From: Larix sibirica
Taxonomy: Eukaryota; Streptophyta; Pinopsida; Pinales; Pinaceae
Assembly: GCA_004151065.3 (NCBI GenBank)
Contig: NWUY0300023472.1
Location: forward strand, 20,846 to 41,012
Length of the DNA: 20,167 nucleotides
Direction: 5' to 3'
The notes under the pieces were generated by a model that was given only the letters and a program-made list of their open reading frames with translations, was not told where the DNA came from and did no database searches. Shown one piece after another: positions 1-7,430 of the stretch. The translations under genes were made by a program, and so were the position numbers. Numbering within the stretch: position 1 is the first letter of the stretch; the number at the start of each line of letters is the position of its first letter.

Positions 1-780
1 ATTTATGGATTCAAAAATATAATTTAAACACGTAAAAATTTGGATTTTATCAAAAATAAATTACCGGATTCCAAATAAACTACTCTATTCATAATAAGTG
101 TATTTCTTAAAACCTTTATTAAATAATTTATCAAGTGTAAGATCCAAGTGAAATGTAGAGCAAGAGCGTTGATTTGTTAATTTAAGTGGGGCTGATTTGT
201 TAATTGGAGTGGTTGTTTGAACATTGATTTATTAAGCTTAGTGGTTGTCCTTTTCACGCATTCTATAACATTATGATCCAAGAACAATAAACATAAGAAT
301 TAATATTACTTTGTCTCATAATTTTAACTAATGAAATTGGAAAATTATCATAGATTTGTGTTGGTGAAATGGACAATGTATAAGCCTGTTGTTTATGGAT
401 TTTATGGCATTAAAGCTCAAGTTTGAAAGTCTTGGATATGAGAACTATATGGTAAACACCCATAGTGACTATAGAAGAAGTGGACAAGTATTGTAGATAG
501 GCCTTTACAGAAGAAAAGGACCAACAATGATAGGGGGTCATCATGAAGAAGATGAAGAAGAAGATTCCAAGGTTAGTTTGTATTAGCTAGAGTAAGGGGT
601 TTCCATGCTAACATCGATAGTAACATAGTTTTTGGTATCGAAGGGAATGAAAATACCCTCAGAGCACAAAGCTAGCCTAGAATATCCAAAGAAACTGGAG
701 AGAGAACCAAAGTCACAACACATGATAGTGATAAAGACAAGAGAAAGTAGCTATAGGAGAATGCAAATGCTTTTATGATT
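1..780. other. No gene recognised; short direct repeats
   Basis: No coding frame or RNA gene can be supported in this AT-rich stretch. It lies upstream of the gag remnant at 791 and could hold the 5' end of that retroelement. However, I found no similarity to the 3' LTR candidate at 2578. The one visible structure is a local direct repeat with the core TGATTTRTTAA followed by AGTGG, at about 169-190, 192-214 and 224-246. Confidence 0.5.
169..246 (+). repeat. Three degenerate direct repeats (TTGATTTGTTAATT..AGTGG)
   Basis: The core TGATTTGTTAA, followed by an AGTGG-like end, starts at 170 and 193, and as TGATTTATTAA at 225. Spacings are 23 and 32 bp. This is a small minisatellite-like duplication with no assigned function. 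Confidence 0.55.
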
Positions 781-790
781 AGAGGCAAAG

Positions 791-1186
791 ATGGACACCA
801 ATCTCTATGTAGGATAAGTTGATGACATCAAACTAAACTAGTGGCTGCAACAAATGGAGTTGTACTTCAACATGCATGAACTCACCAAGAAATAGAGGAT
901 TATGTTTGTTCGATTGAAGCTTGAAGGCCATGTTTTGGCATGGTGGGAGAGTGATGCAATGTGTGGAGCACTAGAGAATGAGTCATCGATGACTAATTGA
1001 AAGGTGTTCAAGGACATTATCAATGTGTATCTCTACCCAATTGGACATGAGGAGCACCAACATATTGTGTGTCATTGGCTTAGGTATAGAGATCAGAATT
1101 CAAGGACAATCAGTGCATGGGTTCACCCTATAGTTCAAAAAGACATCTATTTAGCTAGGTGTATCTCTCAAAATTTTAGATTGTAA
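791..1186 (+). pseudogene. Ty3/gypsy retrotransposon gag (decayed)
   Basis: One reading frame from the ATG at 791 gives a Gag domain of the plant Retrotrans_gag type, interrupted by stops at 815, 839, 893 and 998. Family hallmarks are WLQQMELYF (from 842), IMFVRLKLEGHVLAWWES (899-952) and VFKDIINVYLYPIGHEE (1004-1054), followed by a WLRYRDQ segment. Several stops stand where the family has Gln or Trp codons (for example KK-stop-RIM and TN-stop-KVF), which fits C-to-T decay. The product would have formed the cytoplasmic virus-like particle of the element. The frame ends with TAA at 1184 and meets reverse-transcriptase sequence at once, so the Gag zinc knuckle and the protease are missing. The N-terminus is uncertain. 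Confidence 0.85.
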
Positions 1187-1834
1187 CAAGCCAAGTTTTT
1201 CACCAAGATGGACCTCAAATCATGTTAACATAAATCAATGATTAAAGTAGAAGATGCACAGAAGACACTGTTCAAGACAATGAAAGGTTTGCATGAATGG
1301 CTAATGATGACTTCAATTTTATTTAATGCACTTGCAACTTTCATGAGATCGGTAATAATGTGCTATGTCCATTTATTGTCTCATTTGTAATACCATACTA
1401 GATGACATACTAATATTCAATAATACATAGAAAGAGCACATCTCAGATGTGACATAGGTACTAGAGACTTTAAAGAAGAAGCATCAGATAACTAATTTAA
1501 AGAAATGCGAGTTTATGAAGGAGACCTTGATTTATGTTGGACATGATTGGCGAAGGAGAGTTGAGGGTTGATATCTAGATAAAATTGCATTCATCAATCA
1601 ATGCCCTATTCTTATCATCTTGACAAAGATTAGAAGTTTCATGAGAGCAAGTCAATACTTGAGAAATTTCTTTGCAAACTTCTTAGTAGTAGCGATGCCA
1701 TTACATGCCATTACCACAAACAGAAAAATATTTTAGAGGGGTAAGCTACAACAACAAGAATTTGAGGAACTAAAGAAGAATATCAGCAATGCTTTAGTCC
1801 TAGCATGCCCAATTTACAAAAATATTTTAAGTTG
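1187..1834 (+). pseudogene. Ty3/gypsy reverse transcriptase (decayed)
   Basis: Beginning at 1187, in the same frame as the gag remnant, the translation reads QAKFFTKMDLKS. This is the RT block that normally begins in mid-domain (AKFFTKLDL..). It continues with KTLFKTMKGLHEWLMM and FNALATFMRS, the GLYEWLVMPFGL and NAPATFMR blocks of gypsy RT. The catalytic YLDD site lies near 1391-1403, but one base is missing, so Tyr and LDD fall in different frames. Then come LETLKKKHQI, LKKCEFMKETLIYVGH and, after another shift, SFMRASQYLRNFFANF and LVVAMPLHAITTN. The order matches the RT palm, thumb and connection. The first third of RT and all of the protease are deleted. Several stops and at least three frameshifts make it non-functional. 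Confidence 0.88.
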
Positions 1835-2179
1835 AAGATGGATGCTAGTGGATATGCATTAGGGGCAATGCTTATGCAAGGACCGAGACCAGTATGATAC
1901 CATGCAAAGTTGTTTCATTGAACAATACTTGAATACCCCATATACGATAAAGAGGTATTTTTTATTCTAGAAATGATGAAAAAGTGGAAGCACTACCTCG
2001 ATGGAAATGAGACCATCATACATACTAATCACCAACCCATTTAGTCCCTACAAAGTAAAAGAAATATTCAACAACTAAAGCACTCCAAGTAGTTGGGATT
2101 CTAGTGCCAATTCCATGTACTGATCAAGTAGAAGAAATTAAATATAAGCAAATTAATAGACATTCTTTCGTGTCCCCCA
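1835..2179 (+). pseudogene. Ty3/gypsy RNase H domain (decayed)
   Basis: The frame starting KMDASGYALGAMLMQ (1835-1879) is the RT-type RNase H of gypsy elements, with the first catalytic Asp in the DAS motif. It runs through EYPIYDKEVFFILEMMKKWK, where the Glu of the YDKE block is the second catalytic residue, and then HYLDG, ETIIHTNHQP and a degraded FHVLIK..DILSCPP. The family has HTDHQPL, so the third catalytic Asp is replaced by Asn (HTNHQP). Stops fall where Gln, Trp or Tyr is expected. It normally degrades the RNA strand of the RNA:DNA hybrid during reverse transcription. Confidence 0.88.
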
Positions 2180-2577
2180 CTGAAGAAGATTGTAGTAGTT
2201 GGTGTGATAATGCAGCTTAAGCCATCCACTCATGATATTCCAAGTGAAGAATATTAGGGAGATGAAAATTTAGAGGAGTATACAAGCAACTAAAGGAGAG
2301 ATTAACTACTTGGAAGGAAGATGATGGAGAAGAGGACCATCAATTTCTCCCCACTATTGAAGATTTTTTATTTCATGTTCTTAAAGAATTGAAGGAAGAT
2401 ACAATCATGCAGTGGAACGAATGGGTAAATTGCAGAGGATGACAAGATATTTGGCAAATTGACTTCAAGGGACATACTCCAAGGAAGGAAAAATAGTATG
2501 AGAGGAACTATATTGAAAGTTATTTTCTTCACCTATCCTTGGAACATTTTGGGAACAAAAGCCTCCCAGTGGGGAGG
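2180..2577 (+). pseudogene. Remnant C-terminal end of the gypsy polyprotein, integrase deleted
   Basis: After the RNase H the frame reads MQLKPSTHDIPSEEY and then a short acidic stretch (GDENLEEYTSN). This fits the linker that usually precedes the integrase. Only about 400 bases remain before the polypurine tract, where an integrase would need about 1.2 kb, and no HHCC or DDE motif is visible. The last part (FWEQKPPSGEV in one frame) resembles the low-complexity C-terminus that abuts the 3' LTR in such elements. I infer an internal deletion of most of the integrase. Confidence 0.6.
2568..2577 (+). other. Polypurine tract (AGTGGGGAGG)
   Basis: A purine-only run, AGTGGGGAGG, lies directly before TGTGATC. 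This is the expected arrangement for the plus-strand primer of an LTR retrotransposon just upstream of its 3' LTR (which starts with TG). Its place after the polyprotein remnant supports the call. Confidence 0.6.
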
Positions 2578-3140
2578 TGTGATCTAGTTTAGATCGGCTC
2601 GACAACAATTAGTTTTGGATGAGTTTTGACGATGATCAAATGCAAGGTACCAGGTCATGGACAAGGTAGGAGACAAGTTTGATGGTGTGAAGGGCCTCGT
2701 GCCATCCTAATTGGTGTCCACCAATGCATTAATATAGTACTCTAATGTTAACATGGGAAATGTAACAGTTAAAAAAATGTAATGAAGGAAAGAAAGAAAT
2801 TATGTTTTTTTACAAAATAAAAATATGAGATGCTATTACTCAAATGGAAAATCAGAATGGAAAAAATAGGAGAAGGGCTTGGGGAAGTTAAAGAGTTGGG
2901 AATGCTTGGTCTTCCAACTATCCCAGAACTTTACCATTCTCCTTGGTTCTTTGGTTGAGAGTTAGAGTAAATGCTGCCTAAATTTCCATGTAGAAAGAAA
3001 GATGGACCAAAGAGAGGGTACTATAACTTGTATGATAAGAAAGAAAGAGCCAAATTGAATCTAATTGAATATTAGTTTTCCCCTTTGAATTTCTAGAGTA
3101 AGTATAATGTTCCAATTTGCAAGTAAGTAACAATGACAAC
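2578..3140 (+). mobile_element. Probable 3' LTR of the gypsy remnant
   Basis: The sequence starting TGTGATCTAG directly follows the polypurine tract and carries no coding signal, as an LTR should. The right end is a guess (near ACAATGACA at about 3140). I see no matching 5' LTR upstream of the gag remnant, so neither the length nor a duplication can be confirmed. Confidence 0.4.
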
Positions 3141-3361
3141 TTTTCTAATTTGTTACTTATCAAAATTATGAAAATTTAAGAAATATTTTTATTAATCTTT
3201 TTCAAAATAAAAATAAAATGCTAAATCAAACTAATTACATCTTTATCATTTTTCTTAATAATAAAGAAAAATTAATTTTAGTAGATGGTATAACAATCTT
3301 CTTCATCTTTAACAACAACGCCCATGCTTTAAAGTCATAACCTAACCAAAATGGATTAAAA

Positions 3362-3907
3362 TTGGAAGATGACACATGGTCATCCACTCTTAAAAAATGT
3401 TTACAAAGATGTACTAGCTTCAATTACAATCCGATGGAAAAGATTTGTATGCATTTCGGTATTTCTGTTAGGTGGGAAGGTAGTAACGTTGAGGTTGGAC
3501 TACATCTTTGGATGAAGAACTGTAGGTCTCATTTTACTCTTCCAGTTTTTACTTGTTGGGCTTTATGGTGTGCTAGAAATAAATCAATATTTGAGAATCA
3601 AGTCCCCTTGCTGGATAATACATTCAATATATTTTTAAGCCAATATCTCATGTATCAAAGATCTGAGGCTGCTCCTCTCAAGAGGGATATTGGATATTTT
3701 CATCCTACATTCAGTGACCCTACTTTATTCTTTGATGGTGCTGCAAATATGGGGAATTGTGGTGTTGGGGGGGGTTATATTCCTCAATTTGGAGCACTTC
3801 TTTAATCTTCGTCTGAAATGCAGAAGAGGATCAAACATGAAGGTTGAGTTACTAGCCCTTTGGTGTGTCTCCCGAGTGGCAAATATCTTTGAGCTACCCA
3901 AAGTTAN
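3362..3907 (+). pseudogene. LINE ORF2 C-terminus: linker plus RNase H-like domain
   Basis: Codons from 3362 give the end of a plant non-LTR retrotransposon ORF2. The pre-RNase H motif WALWCARNKSIFE lies at about 3560-3598, and an RVT_3/RNase H-like domain begins at PTLFFDGAANMGNCGVGG. The FFDGAA Asp is the first catalytic residue. A run of eight G at 3767-3774 shifts the frame by one base. In the next frame the domain continues as VIFLNLEHFFNLRLKC and MKVELLALWC (the Glu is the second catalytic residue), ending at IFELPKV beside two ambiguous bases. The GDSK block with the third acidic residue is missing. The domain normally removes RNA during target-primed reverse transcription. Truncated at both ends. 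Confidence 0.85.
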
Positions 3908-3909
3908 NG
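3908..3909. other. Two ambiguous bases (nn)
   Basis: The only undetermined bases in the window. They sit exactly where LINE similarity stops, next to a run of nine A (GGGAAAAAAAAATCC). A low-quality read, a closed assembly gap or a misjoin is possible, so the LINE breakpoint here should be treated with caution. Confidence 0.9.
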
Positions 3910-3935
3910 GGAAAAAAAAATCCGATAGAAAATAA

Positions 3936-4018
3936 TATAATATATGTTACTTGTTGAGTTGACATTTAATGGAGGTTATAATATATGTTACTTGTTGAGT
4001 TGACATCTATTGGAGGTT
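3936..4018 (+). repeat. 41-bp tandem duplication
   Basis: Two adjacent copies with period 41 (about 3936-3976 and 3977-4018), starting TATAATATATGTTACTTG and ending GGAGGTT. They differ at two positions (ACATTTAAT against ACATCTATT). Non-coding. Confidence 0.85.
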
Positions 4019-4450
4019 AAAAAATGTGTTTTTAAGGTTATAGATAATTTGATTAGCATCAATGTAGGTATTTTAAGTTCTTTGCACATTCATGTAATGT
4101 TTTTTTTTATCTATTAGTTTTTGTTATCTATGAGCAGTTATATAATAGTGTAATATATATAATATATATTGAGTATTTATTTTAGTGGTTCAAGTAATTC
4201 TATCTTTGTCTTTTTCATTAGACATAGAGAGATTGTAGATAATAATGTTTCAATGAAAAGATTCATGTCAATTCTCAATGCCATTGTCAAGGATATAGGG
4301 CATATTATTTTTTCGTAATAAACCATGCTCATATTATCTTCTTTTACATTATAATTTTATTCCAAAATATTATTTAGATGTGTATTTTTCTTTTTTCTTT
4401 TAAATTTTTATTTCAAAATATTTAGATAAATTTTTTATAAATAAATCTTA
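4019..4450. other. AT-rich DNA, no gene seen
   Basis: Long A/T runs, an (AT)-rich block around 4140-4170 and no credible reading frame on either strand. It could be 3' flank of the LINE fragment or ordinary intergenic DNA. Confidence 0.5.
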
Positions 4451-4627
4451 AAATTAATATATATTCATTTTAATTTCGAATCTACCAAGTATAAAGAGGA
4501 ATCATATCTTTTGAGATGCAAACTTTTATTCAAATTTTGCATTTTAAAAAAGGAGTGCACCTCGAAGAATGATCCCTCTTTATACTTGGTAGCTCTCGAA
4601 ATAAGGTGGATATGTATTGGTTATTAT
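4451..4627. repeat. Long imperfect foldback (inverted repeat, MITE- or hairpin-like)
   Basis: The left arm contains CTACCAAGTATAAAGAGG (4482-4499), and the right arm carries its reverse complement, CCTCTTTATACTTGGTAG (4575-4592). Pairing extends inward to 4505/4569 and outward through TTTCGAA / TCGAAA and then to about 4451/4627. In that outer part the mismatches that I aligned are almost all A-to-G differences, which become T:G (G:U) pairs in a folded strand. The roughly 63-base centre holds a nested hairpin, ATGCAAA (4516-4522) with TTTGCAT (4536-4542). Arms are about 55 nt. It could be a small MITE, a decayed inverted duplication, or the source of a hairpin RNA. No terminal target duplication was identified. 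Confidence 0.7.
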
Positions 4628-4796
4628 GTAAACATCTCTTATGTACTCAAATCTCTAGTATGCAAATCGCCATTTAATGATGGCTTAACTCAAAGATCGA
4701 ATAGCAAGAGCTATCCAAATTTTATTGATTTTTTAGTTTTAATTGATTGGAATATATAACTCTTTGTTTTTTAACTTAAGGTTTTGGTCGACATTG

Positions 4797-4980
4797 TAAA
4801 AATTTTGTTCACTTAATATTTTATTATTTTATTAAAGTGTTACATGTCAACTCCACACTAAGTATAGAATTACACTTCTCGTGCACAATAAAATTTTTAT
4901 TTACTTAATATTTTATTATTTTATTAAAGTGACATATGGTAAGTCCACATTGAACATAGAATTATACATCTCCCTTGTAT
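4797..4980 (+). repeat. 92-bp tandem duplication
   Basis: The block ACTTAATATTTTATTATTTT with TATTAAAGTG occurs at 4811 and 4903, period 92. Flanking sequence also matches (TCCACAC/TCCACAT, TATAGAATTACAC/CATAGAATTATAC). The copies are diverged, so this duplication is older than the one at 5035. Confidence 0.75.
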
Positions 4981-5034
4981 CAAGCTATAAAAAACTTTTC
5001 TTAATGCAATTAATATCAAACTTCATATATCTAT

Positions 5035-5128
5035 CAAATAAATATGTTACACATGTCTTAACATCTCTCCTTAATAATGGCCAAATAAATATGTTACACA
5101 TGTCTTAACATCTCTCCTTAATAATGGC
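5035..5128 (+). repeat. Perfect 47-bp tandem duplication
   Basis: Two identical head-to-tail copies (5035-5081 and 5082-5128) start CAAATAAATATGTTACACAT and end TTAATAATGGC. There are no differences between them, against heavy decay elsewhere, so the event is recent or is an assembly artefact. It contains no motif I recognise. Confidence 0.9.
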
Positions 5129-5294
5129 CAGCCTAATCTCTTTATAGAAGTGGTGATTCCCAATGACAAAGATTAATCTTCTTATTCACTCTTGAAATAC
5201 AATTCTCTTCATTTTAATGGTTTAAATGTTTTTGGAATGTGATTGTTGTAATCCTCATGGTGGGGCGAAGGAAAGTCCAGCGCAACTAGAAAGT

Positions 5295-5500
5295 GTTAGT
5301 TACCTTGCACATCTCTTGATGTCTTTATCATTTTTAAAGTTAAACAAGATGCATGTGATTTGTAAAAATTGAGTGTATCTCGCATCGTGTTATGGATAAG
5401 GGAAAAGTACATTACATTATAGTTTTATATGAGTTATGAAGTTGATATATGTATCGATTAATTTGTATAAAGGGTATAAATACATTGCATTAGAGTTTTA
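5295..5500 (+). repeat. Dispersed non-coding repeat, copy A
   Basis: The stretch with TGTTAGTTAC, ATTTTTAAAGTTAAACAAGATG and GTACATTACATTATAGTTTTA aligns in the same order and orientation with 16010-16165. Two truncated LINE pieces lie not far upstream of each copy (3362 and about 15700), so it may derive from a repeat associated with LINE ends. Family unknown. Inside this copy a shorter piece recurs (TACATTACATTATAGTTTTA, then TACATTGCATTAGAGTTTTA). Confidence 0.5.
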
Positions 5501-5505
5501 AAGTC

Positions 5506-5559
5506 ATGAAGTTGCATGGTAAGATGAAGTTGCGTGGTATGATGAAGTTGCGTGGTAAG
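5506..5559 (+). repeat. 18-bp tandem repeat, three copies
   Basis: Three copies of ATGAAGTTGCRTGGTAWG start at 5506, 5524 and 5542. The period is a multiple of three, so a 27-codon frame beginning at 5506 repeats MKLxGK/M three times and ends at a TAA after KKFYCFYYLK. I do not consider this a gene. It is a small minisatellite. Confidence 0.8.
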
Positions 5560-5688
5560 AAATTTTATTGTTTTTATTATTTAAAATAATATTTTTTTGG
5601 AATTAAAGATTAAAATTATAATATTTATAATTATTTTCTCAATGTTAAATTATATGAATATGTATACATAAGTTTCTTAAAGTAATAG

Positions 5689-5830
5689 TAGATTTTGAAT
5701 TTAATAATTATTAAGTGTTTTTCAAATTGATAAGACAGCAGATTTTGAATTTAATAAGTGTTTTTCAAATTGATATGATAGCAGATTTTGAATTTAATAA
5801 TTATTAAGTGTTTATTGAATTGGTATGTGA
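5689..5830 (+). repeat. Three-copy tandem repeat, 43- to 50-bp unit
   Basis: AGATTTTGAATTTAATAA starts at 5690, 5740 and 5783, each time followed by AAGTGTTTTTCAAATTG or a variant of it. The middle copy lacks about seven bases (ATTATTA). Non-coding. Confidence 0.8.
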
Positions 5831-6070
5831 TACATGTTTAGAAAAGAAATTTGTTCAGTTTTCATGAACCTGTCATATAAAATAAAGATTTATTTATTTG
5901 TTTATTCATTGTAAAAATGATTTTAGATTTGATAGGTTCCAGAAAGAATGTGTTTTACTTCTTTTTAAATATTTATTAAGTAGTTCATATATAAATGGAA
6001 GGTAAAACATGTTATAGTTATAAGTTACTTTGTTATATTCTTACCAATTCATTATTATTTTTTAATTATA

Positions 6071-6180
6071 TGTTTTTTATCTAAAATATTTAGATTTGGT
6101 AATTTTAAATTTGATATGTGATTATTGTTTTTTATTTAAAATATTTAGATGTGATTATTTTAAATTTGATATGTGATATA
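6071..6180 (+). repeat. 55-bp tandem duplication
   Basis: TGTTTTTTAT followed by TAAAATATTTAGAT and TTTTAAATTTGATATGTGAT appears at 6071 and 6126, period 55, with a few differences. Non-coding AT-rich DNA. Confidence 0.75.
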
Positions 6181-6981
6181 TATGTAGAAGATAATTTTGT
6201 TAAATTTTTGTTTTGTTTAGTTTTATAAAATTTTATAGTGTCAATTTTAACTTAATTTGATTTTTTAAGGTTTTTTTAATTGAAAATATTGTTTTGGTAA
6301 TTTTATGTGCAAGAGTTCTTGCTTATTTATGGAGTGAAACTTATACTTATTTATTTGGTTGGCTTAAATATGTTATATTAGGGAATAATACATAAATCCT
6401 TGAAGCGTGACTTGGAGGACTGGATTACTTGACCTTCCAAGCGATTCTAGGTAGAGCATAACTCATAACTCCTTTAAGCTTGACTTAGTGACAGTAGTCC
6501 TGAATCCTTCATTTGGATATGGAGGCATTGATTCTATAGGGCCTGGAGAAAAGATCTCACATATTTGTCACGGAAAAACTGTATTGTAAAATTGATGTAG
6601 ATAAAAATGCATTTGTGATTTACTTATTGTCATGTTGTGGTATCATTAATACTAATTACATACATATACATATAAAAGAAAGGGAAATCAAAACACATTG
6701 ATAATGGATAAATGATAGGTTTATTTTTTCCAGCTTTTAAAATGTGCATATTGTACAATATACTCAAAACCAATTTTGTTGGTCTCCATTCTAAAAACAT
6801 TTGTAAAAGAAACCTTAAAATTGAAAAAGAAACTCAAAATGTTCAATTTGAAAGTTGAATTTTCATACGATATCTAATTGATGCAAGAGAACCCTCATCA
6901 ATCACTAAAAAAGTCCACAAAGACCCTTTTTCAAACTATTTTTTAGTTTGAACTAGAGTAAGTGCATTACAAGATAAACGT
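6181..6981. other. No gene recognised
   Basis: AT-rich, with a slightly more balanced island at about 6390-6580 (ACTTGGAGGACTGGATTACTTG and neighbours) that I could not assign to any protein or element family. No frame longer than 60 codons. Confidence 0.4.
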
Positions 6982-7416
6982 TGATAAGTCTTTATTTATC
7001 AAATTCAACATATCCTCTCAACCTAGATCCACCGTTGAGAGTTGAACAAGGTTTTTTAGGGGAAAGATTGATATCGAATAACAACTCTCTCACTAAGCTC
7101 GTCCATATGAGAAGACAAAAACCCTCTTGAAAATTCTTTTCTCAGGGAATTAGTTAGAGTTTGTTAGAATAGTAGCATATTTTTCCCTTCAATCTCCATG
7201 CTTTTGAATTATTTATATTTTGTTTCCAACCTTCTATTATATGTATCCAATTCTATTTTCTTTAGTTGGAAGTTAGCTTGAGTAGATCCATTATAAATAT
7301 ACAAAAAGGCCTTTAGCCAATTAAATAAACATGAAATTTGTTCTAGGTCCTTTCATGTTGAGTTTTTCAACATATCTTGTTGTTTTTCCAAATGTAAGGT
7401 ACATTGCATTGTATCA
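6982..7416 (+). mobile_element. Left LTR of a decayed LTR retrotransposon
   Basis: This segment aligns over its length with 10890-11352. Shared blocks include GAAATTAGTTAG-like sequence, CCTTCAATCT, TTGGAAGTTAGCTTGAGTAG against TTGGTAGTTAGATTGAATGG, CCATTATAAATATACAAAAA against CCATTGTGAATCTATAAAAA, and GGCCTTTAGCCAA against TGCCTTTGGCCAA. TATAAATA at 7291 fits the LTR promoter TATA box. The right end is set by GTATCA at 7416, two bases before a primer-binding site. The left end (TG at 6982) is uncertain. By-eye identity is roughly 65-70 percent, so the insertion is old. Confidence 0.6.
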
Positions 7417-7418
7417 TT

Positions 7419-7430
7419 TTGTATTAGAGT
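7419..7430 (+). other. Primer-binding site, initiator-Met tRNA type (decayed)
   Basis: TTGTATTAGAGT matches 9 of 12 positions of the common plant retrotransposon primer site TGGTATCAGAGC, which is complementary to the 3' end of initiator Met tRNA. Two of the three differences are C to T. It lies two bases after the CA end of the left LTR, the normal spacing. It is the minus-strand priming point of the element. Confidence 0.55.

Noticed and set aside
630-645. TGGTATCGAAGGG near 632 as a primer-binding site for the first gypsy remnant
   Set aside because: Only the first seven bases match the initiator-Met site. The preceding bases do not end in CA, and no upstream sequence resembles the 3' LTR.
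838-1023. 61-codon open frame on the - strand over the gag region
   Set aside because: It is the reverse of the gag domain, which has clear family motifs on the + strand.
4511-4759. 82-codon open frame as a gene
   Set aside because: It starts inside the foldback, has no known motif and has AT-rich random composition.
4881-5108. 75-codon open frame
   Set aside because: It consists mostly of the two tandem duplications; its apparent openness comes from AT-rich repeated sequence.
5506-5586. 27-codon frame with a hexapeptide repeated three times
   Set aside because: The 18-bp period keeps any frame open; no promoter, homologue or other coding sign.
3936-6180. CRISPR-like array from the repeated units
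   Set aside because: Units differ in sequence and length and are directly adjacent without spacers; the context is a plant nuclear genome.
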